A DNA stretch of 16,723 nucleotides from Discostella pseudostelligera (taxonomy: Eukaryota > Bacillariophyta > Thalassiosirophyceae > Thalassiosirales > Thalassiosiraceae), in assembly GCA_036940085.1 (NCBI GenBank), contig JALLBK010000869.1:1-16723 (forward strand), given 5' to 3'. Positions 1 to 7,943 of the stretch are shown here, in pieces (position 1 is the stretch's first letter; each line of letters begins with the position of its first letter). Both the position numbers and the translations under genes were made by a program. Under the pieces are notes generated by a model. The model saw only the letters and a list, made by a program, of their open reading frames with translations. It was not told the DNA's origin and did not search any database.

Positions 1-57
1 CAATTTTGACAGGATTATCACGTATCACCCACGGATCATTTAATTACATTATCCATG

Positions 58-1209
58 TCAGACAAAGTAAGTGTCATCGTCTGAATCTTCATCGACATCA
101 TCGTCACCATCTAAATCGGTTACTCCACCCGAATGACACGGTAACGAACAGATTTCTTCATTCTCGTGAATGTCCATTTCATCGATTTCAGCTAATGAAC
201 TTAGCATATTGGGACGAATTGATTTACTACAGTTGATAATGACCTTCCCTCTTTGCGATCCAAGTTCATTATCGTTGCACTCGTCCTCCATGTCGAAAGA
301 GGAATCACTCTCTCTATCACTTGGCGATTCAAGATTGTGACGTTCTCTGTTGCAATGCAAAACATGGTTTTCAAACTGATCCTCGATCATTCGAGAAGTC
401 TCGGCGTCCAGCAGTTCGACATTGTCATCTGTATCATAGTCATGAGCATCAGATCCAGGAGACGACATGTTGTAGTTTTCGTCTGATGATTCACCTTCTA
501 TCCTACGGGAGGAGAGGAACACATCTAATGGTGGAGGTGAAGAGTTCTCGTACGATTCTTTGGGCGATCTGTTAGATGAAAAACTGATGGATTCGTACTC
601 CTCGTCACAGGCATGTAGTCGACATTGCCTTAGCTTTCGAACCATAAATATGGACAGACTGACGACAATCGCTAATACTGCAATAATCGCACCCACAACA
701 AGGAAGAGCGGCGTCCCTCTCTGGTCTACTTCTACTATGTCGCCAGGCTTAATTGCTGTTGTGCTCACGCCAGCACTTTTACCAACCGCGAATCGTTCAT
801 TTGCTAGCGCAATCTTACGTTCATGGAACATATCCAATGCGTCATCCATCAAAACTCCATGAGCAAACTCGCAGTGATCTCCTTCCCATACTCCTGTCTT
901 GCATATGCAGCCCGGATGACTGGCACTGCCTTTCACAAAGGACTTGCACAATCCTCCATTGACACAAAATTGATCTGATACATATTCTGTCGTGGTACAA
1001 ATCGACGTTGCCCGATATTCACACATTAAACCAGCAGTGAATATCTCTGTTGTACCACATTCACAATATCGATCCAATAACCCATCGTCGTTGCTCATAT
1101 CTATGCATGCACTTCCGTGATAACAACTGTGGACGAGGTCGGCCCTCGCTGCTGTGCATGCCACGACTTTGTTACCATCCTGTTGATCCGTAAGATGGCG
1201 GGAGATCAT
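58..1209 (-). CDS. Single-pass membrane protein with two tandem EGF-like repeats
   Basis: The first ATG of the open frame is at 1209 and gives 383 aa. Two six-cysteine EGF-like units follow each other: Cys 18, 29, 35, 49, 51, 63 and Cys 71, 82, 88, 101, 103, 113. Both have C-x10-C-x5-C at the front and a C-x-C near the end. A hydrophobic segment at about 167-190 is followed by a basic stop-transfer stretch (RKLRQCR). The C-terminal half is very acidic and Ser/Asp-rich and is probably cytoplasmic. The EGF part should lie in the lumen or outside the cell, yet no signal peptide is visible. The frame stays open upstream to a TGA at about 1426 with no further ATG. The true start may therefore sit in an upstream exon, or this may be a type III (reverse signal-anchor) protein. 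The ligand and role are unknown. Similar proteins are common in diatom genomes (family knowledge). Confidence 0.72.
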   Translation of the reverse strand: MISRHLTDQQDGNKVVACTAARADLVHSCYHGSACIDMSNDDGLLDRYCECGTTEIFTAGLMCEYRATSICTTTEYVSDQFCVNGGLCKSFVKGSASHPGCICKTGVWEGDHCEFAHGVLMDDALDMFHERKIALANERFAVGKSAGVSTTAIKPGDIVEVDQRGTPLFLVVGAIIAVLAIVVSLSIFMVRKLRQCRLHACDEEYESISFSSNRSPKESYENSSPPPLDVFLSSRRIEGESSDENYNMSSPGSDAHDYDTDDNVELLDAETSRMIEDQFENHVLHCNRERHNLESPSDRESDSSFDMEDECNDNELGSQRGKVIINCSKSIRPNMLSSLAEIDEMDIHENEEICSLPCHSGGVTDLDGDDDVDEDSDDDTYFV

Positions 1210-1410
1210 GATCGTCGGTAGAGGGGCCACAGTTGGGGTAAGTCGATGCAATATAGTCCGAGGAGATTGAATGGTGATGTTAGCATCGGCATCATCTATC
1301 GGACGGGCATCGGCGTCGAAGTCGATATTATTATTTTGTGAGGTGCGCCTTGTGGAAATTTCATTGCCGTTCTGGATTCGTGTTCGATGGACAGACGGAG
1401 TGTCTGATGA

Positions 1411-1428
1411 TGACGTCAGATGACGTCA
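1411..1428. promoter_or_regulatory. Twin TGACGTCA (CRE-type) palindromes in a divergent promoter
   Basis: Two perfect 8-bp palindromes TGACGTCA lie at 1411-1418 and 1421-1428, exactly 10 bp (one helical turn) apart. They sit between the EGF-like membrane protein on the minus strand and PTPA on the plus strand, about 60 bp before the PTPA ATG. TGACGTCA is the classical bZIP/CREB-ATF site. In the diatom Phaeodactylum, TGACGT-type CO2/cAMP-responsive elements control carbonic anhydrase genes through bZIP factors (established knowledge). Function here is inferred. Confidence 0.6.
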
Positions 1429-1488
1429 CAAAATCTTTCCTCTTCTCATCGGCATCGGAATGACCAAAAACAAAAAGCACACAAAATA

Positions 1489-3207
1489 ATGTTGGCACCC
1501 ATGGCGGACATCGATCCTCCTCCTACCGCCGCTCACTCAAGCGACGCCCCAGACAACAATACCCCCAGACGCCACATCTACAACGATGCGGATATGGAGC
1601 ATTTCCGCCACTCCCCCGCCCGTAAGGAACTCGTGTCATTCGTCGCCGCCATGGGACGTGGCCTCACCACTAGCACCAGCACCAGCGTCGACGGCAGCGT
1701 CGACGACCCGAAGCTAAAGCATGGCGGATACCGTCCGGAACTGCCACTAGAAAATCTATCTCCGGCCCTCGCTTCACTACACGGATCTCTCTCTTGCATT
1801 TCGGCTACATGGATGGATCCGAATCAGGATGGCATCCCCCCCGATCATACGGTGAAGGCACGGTTCGGCAACCCTGCCTTTCGAACGTGGCATGCGCGAT
1901 TAGTCGAGAGAAGTTATGGCATTGTGCGTTGTTTGATGGATTGTCATAAAAAGCACTCAATGTCGGGCAGTGATGGGGAAGTTATTGACGAGTCTACAAC
2001 GCTAAAGATTCTTACCGAGTGTTCCGAGCAGGGTTATCGTGCAGCATCCAACGACGGTCCTACTTTGTGGCAACATCCTGATGAATCTTCTTCAAACACT
2101 ACGTCCAAGCAGGAGGAAATAATATGCGAATTGCAAGCATACCTCCATGATTCGTTTGGGCATCCTATCCGTATTGACTATGGAACTGGTCACGAATCGA
2201 GCTTTGTGGTATTTTTGCTGTCATTGTGTAAGATTGGATGTTTTGTTTGGCGACAAAGCAAGGAAGGAGACTACAAAAGTCCGGGAAATCCACCTTCGGA
2301 AGTTATCGGCCTTGCATCTTTATCACTATTCCATGCTTACTTGAAAGTTACGCGAGGGTTGCAGAGAGATTACATGTTGGAACCAGCCGGATCTCATGGG
2401 TACGTGTGCTGTGTGCTGTCGTTATCTGGTTTGTTCTTGTGCAGCACGTTCACCACAACTCATTACCACGTCGCATTCTTTTTATCTTAATGTAGAGTAT
2501 GGGGACTCGACGACTATCACTGTATTTCATTTTATTTGGGAGCTTGTCAAATGGTGGCTCGTGAGCAGTGGCAACAACAAAATCGAGTACACTCGAAGAA
2601 GGGAAGTCCTAACGCACAAGACGGGGCGAGCGAAACTGGCTCAGATTCAAACAACGATGAAGACGCGGATAACAAAATACCGGACAATCCATATCTTCCC
2701 GATAGTGCCTCTCATGTATTGGACCCTTGTGCATCCACTGACACGCATACTGACAATCATGATCACTGGACACCATCCATCATTCACAATGCTCAAATAC
2801 TAGAGACGTATAGTCCAACGTACCTCTACCTTTCCTGCGTACAATTCATACGCCAAATTAAGCCGAATGTACCATTCTTCGAATCATCACCCATGCTCAA
2901 CGATATCTCTCATTTGGGAAGCTGGTCCAAGGCATCTACTGGATTGTTGCGATTATACGAGGGCGAAGTGTTGGATAAGAAACCCGTGGTGCAGCACTTT
3001 GTGTTCGGAAAGATATTCAGTGCATCATGGACACCATCGAGAACAGCACCACTAGAGGCACCGACTAGGACGTTTGTTAATGGACCAATGGGCGAGGAGT
3101 GCATAGCACCGTGGGCATATTCTGGCGGAGAGGACAGCAGACAACTACCACCTCCACAAAACTACCCCGGCGGGATGCCGCCGACACGTGCCCCTTGGGC
3201 AAAGTAA
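1489..3207 (+). CDS. PTPA: Serine/threonine-protein phosphatase 2A activator (PTPA), one intron
   Basis: The exons are 1489-2399 and 2496-3207, giving 540 aa. PTPA is a peptidyl-prolyl isomerase-like activator of PP2A. Family signatures appear in order: RFGNPAFRTW (residues 125-134), DYGTGHESSF (230-239) with CKIG soon after, the conserved block AGSHGVWGLDDYH (about 300-312), ISHLGSWSKASTGLLRLYEG and KPVVQHFVFG. The intron (2400-2495, 96 bp) has a GTACGT donor and a TAG acceptor and splits a Gly codon inside the SHG-VWGLDDY block. Reading through it hits a stop at 2490. An insertion of roughly 60 residues, rich in Q, S, D and N, follows GACQM where other PTPAs have a short loop. The frame stays open up to an ATG at 1420, but that ATG overlaps the CRE palindromes, so 1489 is preferred; 1501 (ccATGGCG) is also possible. 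Confidence 0.93.
2400..2495 (+). other. PTPA intron (96 bp, GT-AG)
   Basis: The donor is GG|GTACGTG and the acceptor ATGTAG|AGTATGG. Joining 2399 to 2496 rebuilds Gly-Val-Trp-Gly-Leu-Asp-Asp-Tyr, the most conserved PTPA block. Confidence 0.92.
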
Positions 3208-3510
3208 GCTAACCATTTTAATGTAAGGATAAGCCTCTATTCATGCAGTATCTAATACGACCATCATTAACGTAATGAACTGTCACCATCACCCGCATTT
3301 TCCAGCCAACGAATCGTACCGAGTCTGCGGTATCAGCGGTACGGTTGATACCTGCGTCTGTCAGTCAGCCCCTGATGTCTGTCCGTCACTTTCGCGCTTC
3401 TGGCGGTGCCCGCGAAAGCACTTCCACCACACACCAAAAGCACACAAAATCGATGCCCCCCAAATCTAATTCTCCCCAAATCAATGCATCAATGCAATCA
3501 CACTGCGACC
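3208..3510. promoter_or_regulatory. PTPA 3' end and DBP5 promoter/leader with inverted E2F-like pair
   Basis: This 303-bp spacer has no convincing gene. It contains TTTCGCGC (3390-3397) and, inverted, CCGCGAAA (3410-3417, reverse complement TTTCGCGG). Both fit the E2F/DP consensus TTTSSCGC or its close variants. They lie about 95-120 bp before the DBP5 ATG. The leader then has AAAAGCACACAAAAT at 3436-3450, the same 15-mer found just before the PTPA start (1473-1487). Confidence 0.45.
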
Positions 3511-5432
3511 ATGTTGTCCTCCGCGGCGAACGACGAGAAGAAGGAATCTTCAGATTCTACCACAAGTAATGATGATGGCAAAGTTCTAACTGAGGTAGCT
3601 CCAGCTGATGATGCCGATGTTGGTGTGGCTGCCGAGAAAGAAATGACCCCCAGCGAAGCGGCCGACGCCGCCAAGGTCCGTATGAAAGCTCATGTATTGC
3701 TAGCCAAGGTGGAACAATCGGAGGCGAAGCGCTCTCCGTCGTTGGCTAGCACACCGCGCGAATCCGCCATCGACTTAACGCATCATGCGGAGGAAGTGAG
3801 TGCTACTGCTACCGCTGCAGTCGATGCTGCCGACGGGAAGACAGAAGAGTCTACACCTACAGACGATACCGCAGCCGCAGCCAAAACTGTGGAAGAGGAC
3901 GAGGCCGCCACCGTCGCCGAAGCCAAACTCAAGAAGGAGAAAGAAATCGAAGACAAGAAAAATGAATCCTCCGAAGAACTTACCAAACGTCTACAGAAGC
4001 TCGCATTGGAACGACAGAAGGAGACTCGACATGAGCGGCTAAAGGTAATACAGTCGGATCAAACCTCACACCTATCATCGGCAAAAACATTCCAGGAGCT
4101 GAAGCTACCCGAGCATTTGCTCAAGGCTATATTTGAGATGGGATTTGAACGACCTTCCGCCATCCAAGAGGAGGCATTGCCACGCATTTTGGCCAATCCT
4201 CCTCGGAATGTTATTGGGCAAGCCCAATCCGGATCGGGGAAGACTGCCGCCTTCGTCCTGGGGATGTTATTTCGGATAAAAATTGACAAACCCGCCACGT
4301 GTCAGGCATTATGTGTCACGCCCACCAGAGAATTGGCCGTACAAATCTTCCAGAATGCGGTAACTCCCATGGCAGCGCATATGGTGGGGCTACGGGTCCG
4401 GCTGGCATTGGCGGGGGAGACGTTGGAACGGGGGGATAAGGTTGATGCACACATTGTGATTGGTACACCTGGCAAGGTCGTCGATTGGCTAAAACGGCGG
4501 ATTATTAATACCAAATTTATCAAGGTGTTTGTGTTGGATGAAGCGGATAATATGGTTGCTGAGAGTGGTCACCGTGCCAATTCGTTGTTGATTAAGAATC
4601 AAATGCCCAAGGGATGTCAGAGTCTGCTATTTTCGGCAACGTTCCCAGATGAGGTTATTGCCTTTGCGGAGAAGATGGTGTACAATCCAGATAAGATTTT
4701 GATTGAGAGTGGACCGGAATTCTTGGTGAGTTATGCATCCAAGACTATATTTGATTATATTCAGATCGTAATTCTGAAACCTTTTTTTTCATGTCATTGA
4801 TAGGTCCTGGATGTCATCAAACAATTGTGGATCGATTGTCAACAATATGAAGGAGGTAAACTCCAGTTTTTGGAAGATATTTACTCCCTCCTAACAATCG
4901 GACAATCCATCATCTTCGTCGGTACAAAGCGCGATGCTGACTCAGTCCATCGCACACTATCGGACTCTGGATACACCTGCTCATTGCTTCACAGTGGAGT
5001 TGACAACGACGAGCGTGATAGAACGATGGAGGCATTCCGAAAGATGGAGTCCAATGTCCTCATCACTACCAATGTGTTGGCGCGCGGAGTTGATGTGGAT
5101 AATGTATGCCTTGTGGTGAATTACGATGTCCCGGTAGATAAGGATGGCCAACCGGATTATGAGACGTACCTGCATCGTATTGGAAGTGAGTTCTGCATGT
5201 TCAGAATGAGCTCTTTTTTATCAATTTTAATTCATACCTCATGATTTTTGTTGTTCACTTTTTAGGGACGGGTCGATTTGGAAGGAAGGGCACGGCTATT
5301 AATCTCATTAGCGATCAAAAGTCCATTGAAGTGCTTGCATCGATCGAAGCACATTTTTCATCGGATGGGAAAGAGATGATACAGATGGCACCGCCCGATC
5401 CTGAAGCTCTGGCTGGTCTCATTGAAATTTAG
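3511..5432 (+). CDS. DBP5: DEAD-box ATP-dependent RNA helicase, Dbp5/DDX19 type, two introns
   Basis: The exons are 3511-4725, 4804-5185 and 5266-5432, giving 587 aa. Dbp5/DDX19 remodels mRNPs at the cytoplasmic face of the nuclear pore during mRNA export (family knowledge). Visible motifs: Q-motif region FQELKLPEHLL to AIQE (194-220), Walker A AQSGSGKT (238-245), PTREL (271-275), DEAD (343-346), SAT (375-377), ARGVD (498-502) and HRIGRTGR (529-536). Dbp5-like features are the LANPPRNVIGQ stretch, VIGTPGKVVDW, and NYDVPVDKDGQPDYETYLHRIG. The N-terminal 185 residues are a low-complexity Ala/Glu/Asp-rich extension ending in a Lys/Glu-rich probable helix; it carries no catalytic motif. ATG 3511 (gcgaccATG) has good context; an in-frame ATG at 3484 would add nine residues. 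Other DEAD-box subfamilies fit less well. Confidence 0.93.
4726..4803 (+). other. DBP5 intron 1 (78 bp, GT-AG)
   Basis: The donor is TTG|GTGAGT and the acceptor TGATAG|GTCCTG, phase 0. It falls between the two RecA-like domains. Read-through ends at a TGA around 4798-4800. Confidence 0.92.
5186..5265 (+). other. DBP5 intron 2 (80 bp, GT-AG)
   Basis: The donor is GGAA|GTGAGT and the acceptor TTTTAG|GGACGG. Splicing restores the first Arg codon after the Gly in motif VI (HRIG-R-TGR, residue 533), so the intron interrupts a catalytic motif. Confidence 0.92.
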
Positions 5433-5570
5433 TTTATCTGGTAGATTTCAAAAATAGTTGTTAAAGTAATAAGTCAACTAATGCATTTATTGGTACTGTG
5501 ATGAAGAGTAGTTGTTCTCTTTGTGCATGTTGTCGTCGATCGACTGTAGGAGTAGGAGTACGACATTATT

Positions 5571-5876
5571 CCACGTGGCATAGATTTGGCGGGAGGCTAC
5601 AAACTGACGACACTGCCAGACGACTCGACTTCGGAAATTCCACTTTGCATAGATTTGGCGGGAGGCTACTTATCCACGTGGCATAGATTTGGCGGGAGGC
5701 ATGCTGACGACTCGAGACTCGACTACGGAAATTCCACGTGGCATAGATTTGGCGGGAGGCATGCTGACGACTCGACTACAACAGAAATAAATTCCACGTG
5801 GCATAGATTCAGCGGGAGGGAATCCATCGACTCGACTACATACTGGAAGACACGTGGCATAGAATTGGCGGGAGGG
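5571..5876 (+). repeat. Six-copy tandem composite element: CACGTG palindrome plus E2F-like site
   Basis: A 27-bp unit occurs six times in the same direction: 5571-5597, 5640-5666, 5674-5700, 5734-5760, 5794-5820 and 5850-5876. It starts with CCACGTGG (an 8-bp palindrome with the G-box/E-box core), continues GCATA, and ends GATTTGGCGGGAGG (TTTGGCGG fits the E2F consensus WTTSSCSS). Linkers are partly repeated too (GACGACTCGACTAC). Copy-to-copy distances are 69, 34, 60, 60 and 56 bp, so no reading frame is kept and the array is not coding. Copy 2 has CACTTT instead of CACGTG; copy 5 has TTCAGCGGGA; copy 6 has AATTGGCGGGA and lacks the first C. The array ends about 195 bp before the DnaJ ATG, so a promoter or enhancer role is inferred. 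Confidence 0.85.
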
Positions 5877-5920
5877 CTTGTTGGCGACACCAAAAGATTT
5901 CTTGCCTTCGCATTCTCCAC

Positions 5921-5950
5921 AACAAGCAACAACAAGCAACAACAAGCAAC
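5921..5950 (+). repeat. CAA-rich 10-bp microsatellite in the DnaJ 5' leader
   Basis: AACAAGCAAC is repeated three times without change, followed by a degenerate ACAC-rich tail to about 5968. It lies between the composite array and the DnaJ start. There is no ATG on the plus strand from 5764 to 6071, so this fits an unstructured 5' untranslated leader. Confidence 0.6.
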
Positions 5951-6071
5951 AACACACAACACCACAAAATCTTAAATCTTACCGTTACCGTTGAATTGAT
6001 CGACGACGACGGATATTTATCAGAACAAGCAGCAGCATTGATCATTACCCTTATCGATAGACTTGACGCCG

Positions 6072-7943
6072 ATGGCCGAATTTCGAAAGGAGGACGTGGG
6101 TGCAGCCACCGCTGTTGCGGCATCTAACTCCGCCGCCGCCGCAGACGCCGACGCCAAAGCTCAAGAGCAGCAACAAATGGAAGAAGATCTTCAGGAGGCG
6201 TCTGAAGTCTTCAATTCTCTCTTCTCTACCCGCCGACCAAAGGATGGCTGGGCAGGCCTCGCTTCTGGCCTGAAATCTGTCACCAAAGGCACCGTTGCCG
6301 GACTCGCCTCACTCATCGCCCAACCCATTGCTGGTGCACAGGAGGGCGGGATCAAGGGGTTCTGTGGAGGGCTGGCTACTGGTGTAGCGAGCGCTGTGGC
6401 ACTTCCCGTGACCGGTATTTGTGTTGGAGCCTACCAGGTTGGTCGGGGTGTGGTGAACAGTGTCGAGGCAGTGAATGCCAGTAAGGCAGGCATGCAATGG
6501 GATGAAAATAAGCGAGAGTGGATGTTTTATTATCTAAACAAAGATAAGGAAGAGGTGGAAGAGTTGGAAGCCAAAGTCAAAGCAGAGAAGGCACACACGA
6601 CTGCTAGTGGAGACGCGGCCAAATTGGATTTGAATGAGAAGAAGGTGAAGGATAGAGAATATTATGATCTGTTGGGTGTTTCCACCAATGCCTCCGCGGC
6701 AGATATCAAGAAGGCCTACTACAAAGAGGCTCGAAAATGCCATCCAGACAAATGCCTCGACGATCCCGAGGCCGCTGCCAAATTCCAAGCTCTTGGACAT
6801 GCGTATCAAATTCTATCCAATGAACAAACACGTGCCAATTACGATAAGAATGGAAAACCAGAGAGCAATTCCGATGCGGCTCTGTCCAATGAAATCGATC
6901 CGCTTGTCTTCTTCGCGGTCATGTTCGGATCACATCTCGTCGAGCCTTACATTGGGGAGCTTTGGATTGCAACCACCGCCGATACTATGATGAAGGATGC
7001 AATGGAACAACAGCAGGCCATGGATATGGAGAACATGACTGAGGAAGATGCCGCCAAGTTGTTAGCAGGTAGAACTTCGAATGCGGAAATGATGTTGAAA
7101 CAACGCAAGCGAGAGGTGAAATGTGCATTGAATCTACGGGAGAAAATTTTGCCGTATTTGGAGGCCAAGGATGAAGATGATTTACACACCTTTAAAGCAT
7201 CGATTCAGAAAGAAGCGGCCAAAATTGCAGATACCTCTTTCGGCCCTACATTCCTCGTGACTATTGGATTTGCGCTTGGTGTGGAAGGCGAGGAATTTCT
7301 CGGTTTCCAAAACACTGCCCTGGGTGTCGGGGGTCATGCCGCGAGGTGGAAAAAGACTAGGAAGAATACGTCAAACAATTTCAAGATTATGGGTGCCGCC
7401 CTAAACGCTGGGACTACCGGTCGGAAGGCTATGAAGGAAGTGGAGGCTGCCCAACGAAAAATGGAAGAGAAACGTGCTCAGGAGGGAGTTGTCGAGAGCG
7501 ATAAGACCGAAGAAGGAGGAGGAGATTCATCCATGGACGAAGAGCAGGCCAAGATTGCTGCTCAAAAGTTGGAAGAGACCATTCCCGCCCTCCTTGAGCT
7601 TGCATGGGCAATTAACATTCGCGACATATCACGAACGCTGAAACATGCATGCAAAAAGTTATTTACCGACGCGGAAGTTCCCATGTCTATTAGGATACAA
7701 CGTGCCGAGGCAATACGTCTCATCGGTGATGAATTTTACAGTATTGGAAAAGCTCGAGGTGGGGAGACGTATAGTGTGAAGGATTCAGCTGATATTAAAT
7801 CTCGTGCGGAGGTGGCTGTGATGGCAACCATGGCGAAGGCGCAAGGGCAGGAGGTTTCAGAGGATGATACCGAGGAGATGATTAAGCAGGCGAAGACGAT
7901 GCGAGCGGATATGGCAACCGGAGAAGATCATGATCATGAGTGA
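6072..7943 (+). CDS. DnaJ (Hsp40) co-chaperone with N-terminal Gly-rich segment and DnaJ-X domain
   Basis: The protein is 623 aa without introns and should stimulate an Hsp70 ATPase. The J domain spans about 194-260 (YYDLLGV at 197-203, HPD at 224-226, YQILSN, RANYDKNG). It is followed by a DnaJ-X-type region from about 275 (IDPLVFFAVMFGSHLVEPYIGELW, then FLVTIGFALGVEGEEFLG), as in the yeast Caj1/Djp1 class. It lacks the zinc-finger domain of type I DnaJ proteins. Before the J domain is a Gly/Ala-rich hydrophobic block, about 58-135 (GWAGLASGLKSVTKGT...QVGRGVVNSVEAV), which may bind membrane or lipid (inference). The C-terminal third is Glu/Lys-rich and helical, ending in a His/Asp-rich tail. 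The start at 6072 (gccgATGGCC) is the first ATG after more than 300 bp. The upstream composite array suggests regulation by bZIP/bHLH and E2F-like factors. Confidence 0.9.
   Translation: MAEFRKEDVGAATAVAASNSAAAADADAKAQEQQQMEEDLQEASEVFNSLFSTRRPKDGWAGLASGLKSVTKGTVAGLASLIAQPIAGAQEGGIKGFCGGLATGVASAVALPVTGICVGAYQVGRGVVNSVEAVNASKAGMQWDENKREWMFYYLNKDKEEVEELEAKVKAEKAHTTASGDAAKLDLNEKKVKDREYYDLLGVSTNASAADIKKAYYKEARKCHPDKCLDDPEAAAKFQALGHAYQILSNEQTRANYDKNGKPESNSDAALSNEIDPLVFFAVMFGSHLVEPYIGELWIATTADTMMKDAMEQQQAMDMENMTEEDAAKLLAGRTSNAEMMLKQRKREVKCALNLREKILPYLEAKDEDDLHTFKASIQKEAAKIADTSFGPTFLVTIGFALGVEGEEFLGFQNTALGVGGHAARWKKTRKNTSNNFKIMGAALNAGTTGRKAMKEVEAAQRKMEEKRAQEGVVESDKTEEGGGDSSMDEEQAKIAAQKLEETIPALLELAWAINIRDISRTLKHACKKLFTDAEVPMSIRIQRAEAIRLIGDEFYSIGKARGGETYSVKDSADIKSRAEVAVMATMAKAQGQEVSEDDTEEMIKQAKTMRADMATGEDHDHE

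Larger units (their letters stand above)
5433..6071. promoter_or_regulatory. DBP5 3' end and DnaJ upstream region
   Basis: This 639-bp stretch has no gene. Its first 140 bp are AT-leaning 3' flank of DBP5. Positions 5571-5876 hold the six-copy composite array. From 5877 to 6071 there is a CAA-rich, ATG-free leader. An open frame at 5586-5975 runs through the array but is rejected because the repeat spacing breaks frame. Confidence 0.6.

Noticed and set aside
1193..1205. GATGGCGGGAGAT as another E2F site
   Set aside because: It lacks the TTT part and lies inside the coding sequence of the EGF-like gene, so it is weaker than the upstream-region copies.
1249..1251. TTG at 1251 as start of the EGF-like protein
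   Set aside because: Non-ATG initiation is unlikely here and adds no signal peptide; the first ATG is at 1209.
1420..1488. Upstream ATG at 1420 as the PTPA start
   Set aside because: It overlaps the second TGACGTCA palindrome and adds residues unlike any PTPA; the ATG at 1489 or 1501 sits after a typical A/C-rich leader.
3406..3510. Longer DBP5 N-terminus from a GTG at 3406
   Set aside because: Non-ATG start overlapping the E2F-like pair; ATG 3511 has better context.
3783..3986. Minus-strand Ala/Ser-rich open frame inside DBP5
   Set aside because: It is a shadow of the Ala/Glu/Asp-rich N-terminal coding sequence on the other strand.
5571..5876. CRISPR array
   Set aside because: The repeat is regular and about the right length, but spacers are 7-42 bp and are themselves similar to each other, there are no cas genes, and the setting is a eukaryotic nuclear genome.
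5586..5975. Open frame of 129 codons through the tandem array with a repeated TWHRFGGR-like peptide
   Set aside because: Copy spacing (69, 34, 60, 60, 56) is not a multiple of three throughout, copies fall in different frames, and there is no known domain. It is a by-product of the DNA repeat.
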